64,000 nucleotides of DNA from Actinotalea ferrariae (lineage in GTDB: Bacteria; Actinomycetota; Actinomycetes; Actinomycetales; Cellulomonadaceae): assembly GCF_019733465.1 (NCBI RefSeq), contig NZ_JACVQL010000033.1:1-64000 (forward strand), written 5' to 3'. Shown in pieces: positions 7,990 to 15,395 of this stretch. The first letter of the stretch is position 1. The number at the start of each line of letters is the position of its first letter. A program made the position numbers and the translations under genes. A model generated the notes under the pieces. The model was not told the DNA's origin. It saw nothing but the letters and a program-made list of their open reading frames with translations, and did no database searches.

Positions 7990-8907
7990 TCAGCTCGCTC
8001 GGTCCCGCATCGCTGCGATTAGCTCGGTCCCCGGAGTCGGCAGCACTGGGGACGGGTGGCTGCGCATGCGCGTTGAACGCAGGGCGGCGCGCAGCTCCGG
8101 GTCGATCTCAACGGTGCCGCCGGCGAGGAGCAGGCGGGGGAGGAGCCCTGGGTTTTCGGCGCTGCCGCGCAGCACGATCACCAGCCGCCGGGCCTGCCAG
8201 GCGGGCAGGCTCAGGCGCTCGGCCATGTTTCGCCACCCGTAGCTGGTCCAGCCGTGGGCTCGACCGGTCCAGCGGGTACTGCGCGTGGTTGGCGTGTCGG
8301 CGAGTACGTCCTCGACGATCTCCGCCGCCCGGTCCTCGGGCCAGCCTGCCGCCACAAGTGCATCGACGGCGGCGTCGGCAGCGTCCGTGATCCGCGGTCG
8401 GGTTCCGTCCTGCGCGGCACACGGCATCTGCGCGTGCGGCAGGTCATCCAGGCGGATGACGGGCTGGACGAGGCCGCCGGCGTGGACCTTCGCGAGCTGC
8501 CAGGCCTTGCGCGGGGACGTGGGATAGCGGGCACAGACCGCCTCGGTGAGGATCGCGTGCCGGGCGACCGACCAGATCAGTCCCCATGGTGAGTCCGCGG
8601 TCCGCAGCGCTGGACTGTTGAGCACCTCCCACACGTCCTCCCAGGCCGAGGTCTCTGCCTGACCCGACGCGGCGCCGCGCATGCCGAGGTCGACCGTCAA
8701 CGGGCGGACCAGCGTCTCGCGGATGTAGGTCAGCAGGGCTGTGCCGGCGGGGCTCTGCCACCCGTCGACGTCGATCTGGTCGAGCAGCGTGCGCAGCATG
8801 CTGGCGTCGCGGGGTCCGCCGCGGCGGGCGACTGTGGCGACGTCTGGGACGGTGGCGCTTGAGGTCGGGAAGGTCGACCGGGAGGTCGGGCCTGGGACGA
8901 GGGACAC
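7990..8907 (-). CDS. Conserved-looking protein of unknown function upstream of Tad operon
   Basis: A 305-residue protein. The GTG at 8907-8905 was chosen because it follows an excellent GGAGGTAACC ribosome-binding site; the frame upstream is open but lacks coding character. There is no signal peptide or membrane helix. The middle contains SAWEDVWEVL and SPWGLIWSVARHAIL, reminiscent of helical sigma-factor-like or recombination-accessory proteins, and WTSYGWRNMAERLSLP looks like a helix-turn-helix. It is read in the same direction as the Tad operon, 207 bases ahead, and might regulate it. That role is speculation. Confidence 0.55.
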   Translation of the reverse strand: MSLVPGPTSRSTFPTSSATVPDVATVARRGGPRDASMLRTLLDQIDVDGWQSPAGTALLTYIRETLVRPLTVDLGMRGAASGQAETSAWEDVWEVLNSPALRTADSPWGLIWSVARHAILTEAVCARYPTSPRKAWQLAKVHAGGLVQPVIRLDDLPHAQMPCAAQDGTRPRITDAADAAVDALVAAGWPEDRAAEIVEDVLADTPTTRSTRWTGRAHGWTSYGWRNMAERLSLPAWQARRLVIVLRGSAENPGLLPRLLLAGGTVEIDPELRAALRSTRMRSHPSPVLPTPGTELIAAMRDRAS

Positions 8908-9318
8908 GGTTACCTCCAGGAGTCGGACTGTCTCCTGGCACACTCCGCAGTCAGCCTCGACAGATGCCTGACGGACCGGAAATCTGTGGATAACGATTGC
9001 AGCAGGCGTGTTGTGGAGCGGGCACGTCAGGCTGACGCACAGAGCCTGAGGCGATCGCGGCGTCACGGGCCCGCCTCACGCCACGGCCGCCGGCGTTGGT
9101 GCCAGGTGCGCTCAGACCGCCAGGCGAGATCGGGTCGGTGTACGTCGGTCGGCTGCACAAGGTGCCCGTCCGCGCGCTGGATGCCCATGTAGCCCGCCTG
9201 ACCCGTGAGCGGACGTGACGCACCGCGGAACACAGCCCGGCGCAGCACTTGTCCATTCATGTGCCATCGACGTGGGTGGCAGAGTGGGGTGGGACAGGGG
9301 ATGGCAGGAAGGTGAGCG
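8908..9318. other. Intergenic region, about 410 bases
   Basis: No supported gene. It must hold the divergent promoters for the gene ending at 7990 (leftwards) and the thioredoxin-like gene at 9319 (rightwards). A single perfect DnaA-box-like 9-mer (TGTGGATAA) lies at 8985-8993. With only one copy and no AT-rich tract, this is not evidence of an origin. Short frames on both strands here lack ribosome-binding sites and coding bias. Confidence 0.5.
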
Positions 9319-9617
9319 GTGCGCGTTGAGCTGCTGTACTTCGATGGATGCCCGAACTGGACGGTCGCCGATGAACGCCTTGGCGAGGCGCTGCGGGCGC
9401 TGGGTCGCGAGGACGTCGCGGTCGAGCCGTGCTTGGTCCAGAGCGCCGCGCAGGCGGAATCGCTGGCGTTCGTCGGCTCCCCATCCATCCGTGTCGACGG
9501 CGCGGACCCGTTCGCATCAGGCAAGGAGCAGATTGGGTTGTCCTTCGGCTGTACACGACGACGGTCGGGCTCAGCGGCTCGCCGACCGTCGACCAGTTCC
9601 TCGCGGCACTGACGTGA
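9319..9617 (+). pseudogene. Thioredoxin-like small protein, frameshifted near 9,550
   Basis: The first frame (GTG at 9319) begins MRVELLYFDGCPNW and continues to FVGSPSIRVDGADPFASG, a family of about 97-residue thioredoxin-fold proteins found near mercury/arsenic genes. After KEQIGLS the expected ending is found only in another frame (RLYTTTVGLSGSPTVDQFL, stop at 9617). One base is missing around 9,549-9,555 in the run after GGGTTGTCC. The protein would lose the conserved C-terminal strand and helix. It is either a real deletion or a sequencing error. The downstream gene starts on the GTGA of the restored frame. Confidence 0.65.
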
Positions 9618-9838
9618 AGCGCGCCGTCGCCCTACTCGGGGCTATCGCGGCTGTCTACCTGCTCGTAGCGGCCGGCAGCCGGCTGGCGGAACGGTTCGGA
9701 GCGCTGGCCTGCGGCTGCGCTGACGACTGCTGGTGCCGCCGGCCACGTCTGAGCCGCTTCCGCTGGGTCTTCCCGTGGCGCCACCGCCCGCACGACACCC
9801 CGGCACAGAAGGTAGACGCGGACCCCGCGCGCTCATGA
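9614..9838 (+). CDS. Small membrane protein (74 aa)
   Basis: The GTG at 9614 overlaps the stop of the restored upstream frame (GTGA). The protein has one N-terminal hydrophobic helix (about residues 4-20), then a Cys-rich stretch (CGCADDCWC) and an Arg-rich tail, ending at 9838 just before the convergent YnfA gene. The close-set cysteines suggest metal binding. No family is recognised with confidence. Coupling to the thioredoxin-like gene suggests a shared thiol or metal role. Confidence 0.5.
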   Translation: MKRAVALLGAIAAVYLLVAAGSRLAERFGALACGCADDCWCRRPRLSRFRWVFPWRHRPHDTPAQKVDADPARS

Positions 9839-9855
9839 GGCTCGCGCCCGTGTCC

Positions 9856-10188
9856 TCACCCGCGCGGTGCGTACATCATCACGGCGACGCCAAACAGGCA
9901 GATGATGGCGCCGGTGATGTCCCACCGGTCGGGGCGGAACTTGTCCACGACGATGCCCCAGGCGAGCGAGCCCGCCACGAAGATGCCGCCGTACGCGGCG
10001 AGGATGCGCCCGAAGTGCGCGTCCGGCTGGAGCGTCGCGACGAACCCGTACAGCCCGAGGGCGATGACGCCGGCGCCGACCCACACGATGCCGCGGTGCT
10101 CGCGCACGCCCTGCCAGACCAACCAGGCTCCGCCGATCTCGGCGACGGCGGCGACGGCGAACAGGAGCAGGGAGCGCAGCGTCGTCAT
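9856..10188 (-). CDS. YnfA family membrane protein (UPF0060)
   Basis: A 110-residue, four-helix integral membrane protein. The [15 protein letters not shown] and [25 protein letters not shown] segments match the YnfA family closely in sequence and length. The family is related to small multidrug-resistance exporters, and its members often sit inside metal-resistance clusters; the substrate here is unknown. It starts 20 bases after the rhodanese gene ends, so the two are probably cotranscribed. Confidence 0.9.
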   Translation of the reverse strand: MTTLRSLLLFAVAAVAEIGGAWLVWQGVREHRGIVWVGAGVIALGLYGFVATLQPDAHFGRILAAYGGIFVAGSLAWGIVVDKFRPDRWDITGAIICLFGVAVMMYAPRG

Positions 10189-10208
10189 GGGCGCCAGTGT
10201 GCCCGCCG

Positions 10209-10547
10209 TCAGCCCGCTGCCCGGGCATGCTCCATGGGCAGGCCGGCGGCGAACCAGTCGGCCTTCCCGCCCCTGTACACCCGGACGTCGGTGTAGCCCA
10301 GGGCGCTGAACGCGGCGGCAGTGACGGTGGAGCGGCCGCAGGCCGGACCGGAGCAGTACACGACCACGGTTCGATCGCCGTCGGGGGCGACGCGTGCGGC
10401 GTCCGCGGCCGTCAGCGCCCCCGGGACGTTGACGGCGCCAGGCAGGTGTTCAGCGGCGTAGTGCGCGGCGGGCAGCGCCTCGATGAGAGTGACGGTGTCA
10501 CGCTCGAGCAGGGCGACGCGCTCTTCGCGGCTGATGAGCGTGGGCAT
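10209..10547 (-). CDS. Rhodanese-like sulfurtransferase
   Basis: A 112-residue single-domain rhodanese. The ATG at 10547 has AGGAGAACC just upstream. The active-site loop [14 protein letters not shown] places the catalytic cysteine at residue 65, with a second Cys at 70. The [10 protein letters not shown] segment around residues 34-43 is the usual rhodanese entry motif. It would move sulfane sulfur in the cytoplasm. Its position between a small Cys-tailed membrane protein and YnfA, downstream of a MerR regulator, suggests a part in thiophilic-metal detoxification. Confidence 0.88.
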   Translation of the reverse strand: MPTLISREERVALLERDTVTLIEALPAAHYAAEHLPGAVNVPGALTAADAARVAPDGDRTVVVYCSGPACGRSTVTAAAFSALGYTDVRVYRGGKADWFAAGLPMEHARAAG

Positions 10548-10594
10548 TGGTTCTCCTGGCGTCGTCTGGTGGCAGGGGCCGTGGTGGGCGGGGG

Positions 10595-10921
10595 TCAGCA
10601 GCCGCCGCCGCAGCCGCATGCCGAGCTCCCGTCGGCCGCGGCGGCGGCAGCGGCCCGCCGCCGGCGCAGCCAGATCGCGGTGGTGACGAGCGCGCCGACG
10701 ACCACCACGATTCCCAGCGCGACGACTTCACCGCCTGCCAGGAAGGCGCCGACCCCCGCAGCCAGGCCGCCCGCCGCGATGAGCGGCACGGAGCACGCGA
10801 TGGCGCAGGCGAGGACGACGCCGATTCCGGCGATCGCGCCCTTCCTGGTGGCCGTGTTGGCGGTGGCCGTGTTGGCGGTGGTCGTGTGGTCCTGGTGGTG
10901 GTGGGTGGTCGGGGCGGTCAT
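10595..10921 (-). CDS. Small membrane protein with Cys-rich tail, possible metal transport
   Basis: A 108-residue protein with a His/Thr-rich N-terminus, two or three hydrophobic helices (about residues 28-82), a cysteine pair in the first helix (ACAIACS) and a C-terminal ACGCGGGC tail. The layout resembles small MerC/MerT-type mercury permeases, but a clear family match is not visible. Near the N-terminus a 15-base unit is tandemly repeated (10,850-10,880), encoding an ANTAT duplication. It lies between the MerR gene and rhodanese, same strand. Confidence 0.5.
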   Translation of the reverse strand: MTAPTTHHHQDHTTTANTATANTATRKGAIAGIGVVLACAIACSVPLIAAGGLAAGVGAFLAGGEVVALGIVVVVGALVTTAIWLRRRRAAAAAAADGSSACGCGGGC

Positions 10922-10999
10922 CGGTTCTCCTCGGAAGGTACGCAGGCAGGGGTAATCGCGACCGCAGGCGCGGCGCCTGGGTCGTTGGATGGGGCGGGG

Positions 11000-11770
11000 T
11001 CAGGCGGCGGTGCCGAACATCGCGGCGACCACGTTGGCGGCGTCGGCGGGTGCCTGGACCTCGAGGCGGACCTGGCCGGTGGTCAGGCGCACGGTGAAGG
11101 TGAAGAACGAGCAGCAGTCCTGCTCGGCGGCGGCCAGGCGTGCGACCTCAGCGGCCAAGTCCACAGAGGCCGGGAACGTCAGGGCGATCCCGCCCGGGAT
11201 GGGCTCACGGGACGTGGCTCGCGGGACCAACGTCTGCCAGTCGGAGACCCGATCCGGGACGGCGGCCGCGTCCAGCGAGCAGGCGACCGGCGCCGCCACG
11301 TCCTCGACCACGGCGGGCCCACGGGTCAGGGCGACGAACGTGCGCCGGTCCGCTAGCGGCGCCGGCGCGGCGGTGGCGCACGGGCAGTCCGCCCCGCATG
11401 CTCCGGCGGTCGGCGCCGCGGCCATGCGGGTGGAGACGGTCTGCAGCTGGGCGGCTAGGGCGACGAGCTCGCCGATGCGGGTCTGGGTCTCGGCCAGGCG
11501 CTCGGCGACCATCTCCACGACCTGGTGCGCGACGCTCGAGCAGTCCTCCACCTCGTAGGCGCGCACCAGCTCGGCGACGTCCGACAGCGGGATCCCGAGG
11601 TTCTTGATGGCGCTGATGAATCGCAGCCGGGCGATGTCGGCCTCGTCGTAGGTGCGGTACCCGTTCTCGCCCCGGGCTGGAGCGTCGACCAGGCCGATGT
11701 CCTCGTAGTAGCGCAGGGTCGTCGCGGGGACCCCGACCATCCTGGCCGCTTCGGCGATGCGGTAGCTCAT
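11000..11770 (-). CDS. MerR-family regulator fused to a Cys-rich C-terminal domain
   Basis: A 256-residue protein. Residues 1-70 are a MerR winged helix (M-S-Y-R-I-A-E-A-A, then TLRYYEDIGLV), followed by a dimerisation helix to about 115 containing a cysteine. Then come a CGADCPC metal-site-like loop and an unusual C-terminal domain of about 100 residues with a ...EQDCCSFFTF motif. MerR sensors usually end near residue 130-150, so this is a fusion with a domain otherwise seen as small stand-alone proteins near mercury/arsenic genes. Probable inducer: a thiophilic metal(loid). Confidence 0.8.
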   Translation of the reverse strand: MSYRIAEAARMVGVPATTLRYYEDIGLVDAPARGENGYRTYDEADIARLRFISAIKNLGIPLSDVAELVRAYEVEDCSSVAHQVVEMVAERLAETQTRIGELVALAAQLQTVSTRMAAAPTAGACGADCPCATAAPAPLADRRTFVALTRGPAVVEDVAAPVACSLDAAAVPDRVSDWQTLVPRATSREPIPGGIALTFPASVDLAAEVARLAAAEQDCCSFFTFTVRLTTGQVRLEVQAPADAANVVAAMFGTAA

Positions 11771-11843
11771 GTGCGCGACGCTAGACCTTCGAGTCGAGTG
11801 GAAGGTCAAGTGGTGTCACGCGCGCGCGGGGAGATCGTCCCGC

Positions 11844-12593
11844 TCAAGCCGCGCCGAGGGCCGCCCGAGGGAACAGCGCGCGGATGACGCCGTATGCCAC
11901 GGCAGCACCGACGAGCTGCATGGCGACGAACATCGCGACCGAAGCGGGCGCGATGCCGGCGAACGTGTCCGTCAGCGTCCTCGCGACCGTGACGGCGGGG
12001 TTGGCGAAGCTCGTGCTCGAGGTGAACCAGTAGGCGGCGGTGATGTACCCGCCGACGGCGAACGCGACGGCCTCCTGCCGGCCCATGCGCACCGCGCCGA
12101 AGATGATCACGAGCAGCCCTAGGGTCGCGACTACCTCCCCGAGCCACAGCCCCGGACCGGTGCGCTCGTGCTGGGCGATGCTGACCGCCGGCAGGTCGAA
12201 CATGAGGTTGGCGCCGACGGTGCCGAGAGCGCCGCCGACGAGCTGAGCGCCGACCAGGGCGCCGGTCTCGGACCACGTGAGCGCGCCCAGGGCCCTCTCC
12301 ACGAGCGTGACCACGGGGTTGAAGGCGGCGGAGACCGGCTGGAGGGCGAGGATCAGCGCGATCAGGACGGCACCGGTGGCGAGACTGTTCTGCAGCAGCT
12401 GGAGCCCGACGTCGTCCGGAGAGAGGCGCGTCGCGGCGATGCCGGAGCCCACGACGGTGGCGACCAGGAATGCAGTGCCGACCAGCTCGGCGAGTGCCCG
12501 GCGCAGCAGGCCGCCGCTCCTTTCCGGAGCTTGGGGCACCGATGCGTGGACCTCGGCGGGCGTGCGCGCCGCCGCGGTGGCGACGTCGCTCAC
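11844..12593 (-). CDS. Aquaglyceroporin (MIP family), probable arsenite channel
   Basis: A 249-residue, six-helix major intrinsic protein. The two half-helix motifs are NPV (residues 92-94, in AAFNPVVT) and NPA (198-200, in SFANPAVT); the first deviates from the canonical NPA. The GTG at 12593 overlaps the stop of the ArsC-like gene (GTGA). In Sinorhizobium AqpS-type ars operons such a channel replaces ArsB/Acr3 and lets arsenite made in the cell diffuse out. No ArsB or Acr3 gene is seen nearby, so the same logic probably applies. Last gene of the ars operon. Confidence 0.85.
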   Translation of the reverse strand: MSDVATAAARTPAEVHASVPQAPERSGGLLRRALAELVGTAFLVATVVGSGIAATRLSPDDVGLQLLQNSLATGAVLIALILALQPVSAAFNPVVTLVERALGALTWSETGALVGAQLVGGALGTVGANLMFDLPAVSIAQHERTGPGLWLGEVVATLGLLVIIFGAVRMGRQEAVAFAVGGYITAAYWFTSSTSFANPAVTVARTLTDTFAGIAPASVAMFVAMQLVGAAVAYGVIRALFPRAALGAA

Positions 12594-13015
12594 CGGCCGA
12601 CCTCCTGGCCGGCGCGCTCGCCGAGCAGACCGCGTACGCGCGCGGCGATGTCCTCGCGGACCAGGCGCATCCGGTCGACGCCCTCGATGCCGCGGGCCGA
12701 CGGTTCGTCGACCTCCCACCGCATGACGGGCGTGCCGTCGCTGGTGGTGAGCTGCGCCTCGGTGCCGAGGACCACGACGAGGTCTGCGGCCGCGACGAGG
12801 TCATCGGTGATGGGCTTGGGCTCTTCGCCGGTGATGTCGATGCCGACCTCGGCCAGGGTCGCGGCCGAGCCCGGGTGAACCGTGTCGCTCGGTGCCGTGC
12901 CGGCAGAGGCGACGTGCACGTGCGGGAACTCGTGGCGCGCGATGGCGGCGGCGATCTGGGACTTGCCTGAGTTGTGCACGCACACGAACAGCACCGACGT
13001 GGGTGGGGTGGTCAA
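12590..13015 (-). CDS. Low-MW phosphatase-fold ArsC-like protein with Lys in the P-loop
   Basis: A 141-residue protein. The TTG start at 13015 is inferred from a GGAGA ribosome-binding site and the TTGA overlap with the flavoprotein stop. The fold is that of thioredoxin/mycothiol-linked arsenate reductases. The signature loop reads C-V-H-N-S-G-K-S (Cys12), so the P-loop arginine of C-X5-R is lysine. Such lysine variants occur in other actinobacteria as low-MW phosphatase-like proteins of unproven activity. It may be a weak reductase or have another role. It lies between the flavoprotein and the channel. Confidence 0.75.
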   Translation of the reverse strand: MTTPPTSVLFVCVHNSGKSQIAAAIARHEFPHVHVASAGTAPSDTVHPGSAATLAEVGIDITGEEPKPITDDLVAAADLVVVLGTEAQLTTSDGTPVMRWEVDEPSARGIEGVDRMRLVREDIAARVRGLLGERAGQEVGR

Positions 13016-14439
13016 GCGGTTCTCCTCGAGGTCAGGGCCGCGCGCTGGCGGTCCAGGTCGTGCTCGCGCACCCACGCCATGGTGGCCGTCTGGACGACGT
13101 CCCACGGGGAGCCGAGCGGTGGGGTGTAGGACAGGTCCAGCCCGTCGACATCGGCGACAGTCATCTCGTGCGTCAGGGCGGTGGCGTAGATGTCCACGCG
13201 CTTGGCGATCTCCGCGCCGAGCGGGCCGACGAGCTGGGCGCCGAGCAGGCGACCGGTCGCGGTGTCGCCGGTGACACGGATGGTGACCGGCTTGGCGCCC
13301 GGGTAGTACGCCTTGTGGTCGTCCCCTGTCGACCGGACGGTCGCGGACGCGAAGCCGGCCTCGATGGCCTCCCTGTCACGCAGCCCCGTGCGGGCGACGA
13401 CCAGGTCGAAGACCTTGACCACCTGGGTGCCGAGGCTGCCGGGGTAGACGGCGGCTCCGCCGAGGGCGTTCTCACCGGCGACCCGGCCTTGCTTGTGCGC
13501 GGTCGTGCCGAGCGGCAGGTACGTGGTGCCGAGCAGCCGGTGATGGGTCACGACGCAGTCGCCTGCAGCCCAGACGCCGGGTAGCCCGGTGGACATGTCG
13601 GGCTGGACTCGGACGGCACCTCGAGGCCCGGTGGTCGCGCCGGCAGAGACGAGCAGCTCGGTGTCCGGTCGCACACCGACGACCACGAGCACGAGGTCCA
13701 CGTCCCAGCGCGTCGGCTGCGCGTCTGCGCCGGTCGCGTGCACAGTCAGCCGGCTGGGTCCGTCCGACGCCGCCACCTCGGTGACGGTCGTCGCGGTGTG
13801 CACCTGGACCCCGTGCCGCGTCAGCTCGTCGCGCACCATGGCACCGAGGTCCGGGTCGACCGTGGGCAGCACCTCGGGCAGCGCCTCGGGCAGCGCCTCG
13901 ACCTGGATGACGTCGATGCCGCGGGCGGTCAGGCCCTCGGCCATCTCCAGGCCGACGTACCCGGCGCCGACGATCAGCGCCCGCGTGGGTCGGGTGGCGT
14001 CCAGGTCGGCGGTGAGGGTCAGCGTGTCGCCGATGGTGTGCAGCAGGTGCACCCCCTCCGCGGGCCCGAGCCGGTCCAGTCCGGTGATCGGCGGCCGCAC
14101 CGGCACCGCGCCGGTCCCGACGACCAGCGCGTCGTACGGCAGCTCACGGCGACCTTCCGGTGCGTCGATGATGAGGCGCCGTCCAGGGACGTCGATGCCC
14201 GCCGCGCGGGTGTTGACGTGGACGTCGAGGCCAGCGCCGCGCAGGTCTTCCATGGTGCGGTGCGCGAGGTCGCGCCAGTGCCCTACCTCGCCGGAGACGA
14301 AGTACGGGATGCCGCAGATGGAGAAGTTCGGGTACCCGTCGGCGAGCACGACGCTGACCTCGCCGCTCGGGTCGAGCTCGCGGGCCCGCAGGGCGGCGCT
14401 GATGCCGGCGTCGCTTCCGCCGACGGCAATGAGACGCAT
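13012..14439 (-). CDS. FAD-dependent pyridine nucleotide-disulfide oxidoreductase (CoA-disulfide reductase type)
   Basis: A 475-residue flavoprotein. The N-terminal FAD motif is VGGSDAGISAALRA. The single redox cysteine is Cys42 in NFSICGIPYF, as in CoA-disulfide reductases and NADH oxidases rather than CxxxxC disulfide reductases. The NAD motif is VGAGYVGLEMAEGL (about 158-171), the AAGDC motif lies near 312, and a dimerisation domain follows. Such enzymes recur in actinobacterial ars operons and may re-reduce the low-MW thiol consumed by ArsC. Physiological substrate not established. It is coupled to the next gene by a TTGA overlap. Confidence 0.85.
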   Translation of the reverse strand: MRLIAVGGSDAGISAALRARELDPSGEVSVVLADGYPNFSICGIPYFVSGEVGHWRDLAHRTMEDLRGAGLDVHVNTRAAGIDVPGRRLIIDAPEGRRELPYDALVVGTGAVPVRPPITGLDRLGPAEGVHLLHTIGDTLTLTADLDATRPTRALIVGAGYVGLEMAEGLTARGIDVIQVEALPEALPEVLPTVDPDLGAMVRDELTRHGVQVHTATTVTEVAASDGPSRLTVHATGADAQPTRWDVDLVLVVVGVRPDTELLVSAGATTGPRGAVRVQPDMSTGLPGVWAAGDCVVTHHRLLGTTYLPLGTTAHKQGRVAGENALGGAAVYPGSLGTQVVKVFDLVVARTGLRDREAIEAGFASATVRSTGDDHKAYYPGAKPVTIRVTGDTATGRLLGAQLVGPLGAEIAKRVDIYATALTHEMTVADVDGLDLSYTPPLGSPWDVVQTATMAWVREHDLDRQRAALTSRRTA

Positions 14440-14442
14440 CGG

Positions 14443-14922
14443 CTAGTCCTCGGCGGTCGGCCCCGCCGCGGCGTGGGCGATGGCTGATAGGTCATCGGCG
14501 AGCAGATGGCAGAAGACGTTCTCGGGGTGCCGCGGCCGGGCCCCCGGGTCGTCGGCCGACGACGGTTCGAGGACGCCGATCGGCTCGAAGGCGCCGAGGA
14601 GCCGTGATCCCTCGGCGGTCCTGGTCACCGTGTACCGCAGCGAGTAGCGCAGCCGGTCCTTCCCGACCGTGCATGTCGCGGTGTAACCGGTGGGCGTCAC
14701 CGCGTCCACGGCGACGTCACGGGACACCGTCGTCCCCGCGTGCCGGCGATGCTCGGTCCATCGGGAGCCGTGGGTCACGACGTCGTGGGTGCGATCGACC
14801 AGCTCCGCGTGCGCCCCCAGCGCGACGGCCACGCGGTCGAGGTCGAGGAGCGTCTCGATCACCCGTGGCAGCGGAGCGGCGACGTCGACGACCTTGGACG
14901 CGGACGGCAGGTGGCGGCGCAC
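14443..14922 (-). CDS. SRPBCC/START-like lipid- or ligand-binding protein
   Basis: A 159-residue protein. The GTG at 14922 was preferred to the GTG at 14931 because it has AAGGAG at proper spacing (8 bases). The N-terminus reads VDVAAPLPRVIETLLDLDRV, followed by strand-rich sequence and a C-terminal amphipathic helix, the helix-grip arrangement of SRPBCC proteins. Ligand unknown. It is placed inside the ars operon, 13 bases after ArsC and 3 bases before the flavoprotein, so it is certainly cotranscribed. A direct role in arsenic metabolism has not been shown for such proteins. Confidence 0.65.
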   Translation of the reverse strand: MRRHLPSASKVVDVAAPLPRVIETLLDLDRVAVALGAHAELVDRTHDVVTHGSRWTEHRRHAGTTVSRDVAVDAVTPTGYTATCTVGKDRLRYSLRYTVTRTAEGSRLLGAFEPIGVLEPSSADDPGARPRHPENVFCHLLADDLSAIAHAAAGPTAED

Positions 14923-14935
14923 GAGAACCACTCCT

Positions 14936-15364
14936 TCAGGCGCTGACCGCGCTGGGCTCGACGCCGAGCTCGTCGAGCAGGGCCAGCACGCGGGTGCGGA
15001 TCTCGTCCCGGATGGGGCGCACGGACTCGATGCCCTGCCCGGCGGGGTCGTCGAGCTGCCAGTCCTCGTACCGCTTGCCGGGGAAGATCGGGCACACGTC
15101 GCCGCAGCCCATGGTGATGACGACGTCGGACGCCTGGACGGCGTCGGTGGTCAGGACCTTGGGCTGCTGGTCGCGGATGTCGATGCCGACCTCGAGCATC
15201 GCCTCGACCGCGACCGGGTTGATCTGCTCGGCCGGCATCGACCCCGCGGAGCGGACCTCGACGGCGCCGCCTGACAGGTCCCGCAGGAATCCCGCGGCCA
15301 TCTGCGAGCGGCCGGCGTTGTGGACGCACACGAAGAGGGCGGACGGGCGGGTGGTCTTGGTCAT
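14936..15364 (-). CDS. arsC: Arsenate reductase, low-MW phosphatase type
   Basis: A 142-residue enzyme with the complete signature C-V-H-N-A-G-R-S (Cys13), a second conserved region TMGCGDVCPIFPGKRYEDW with two further cysteines, and the DDPAGQG acid loop. It converts arsenate to arsenite through a thiol cascade. In actinobacteria the partner is mycothiol/mycoredoxin or thioredoxin, and the three cysteines here allow the intramolecular disulfide route. It lies 32 bases downstream of the ArsR-ArsC fusion and is the most canonical of the three ArsC domains in the operon. Confidence 0.92.
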   Translation of the reverse strand: MTKTTRPSALFVCVHNAGRSQMAAGFLRDLSGGAVEVRSAGSMPAEQINPVAVEAMLEVGIDIRDQQPKVLTTDAVQASDVVITMGCGDVCPIFPGKRYEDWQLDDPAGQGIESVRPIRDEIRTRVLALLDELGVEPSAVSA

Positions 15365-15395
15365 GGGACTCCTCGGTTCTTGCTTGGGGTGATGG

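Noticed and set aside
8985-8993. DnaA-box-like TGTGGATAA, with another at 52,064-52,072, as replication origin signals
   Set aside because: Only single copies, no cluster, no AT-rich unwinding region and no replication gene nearby. A 9-mer occurs by chance in 64 kb of such DNA.
10850-10880. Tandem 15-base repeat as a functional minisatellite
   Set aside because: Only two full copies inside a coding region, encoding a short ANTAT duplication in a flexible N-terminus.
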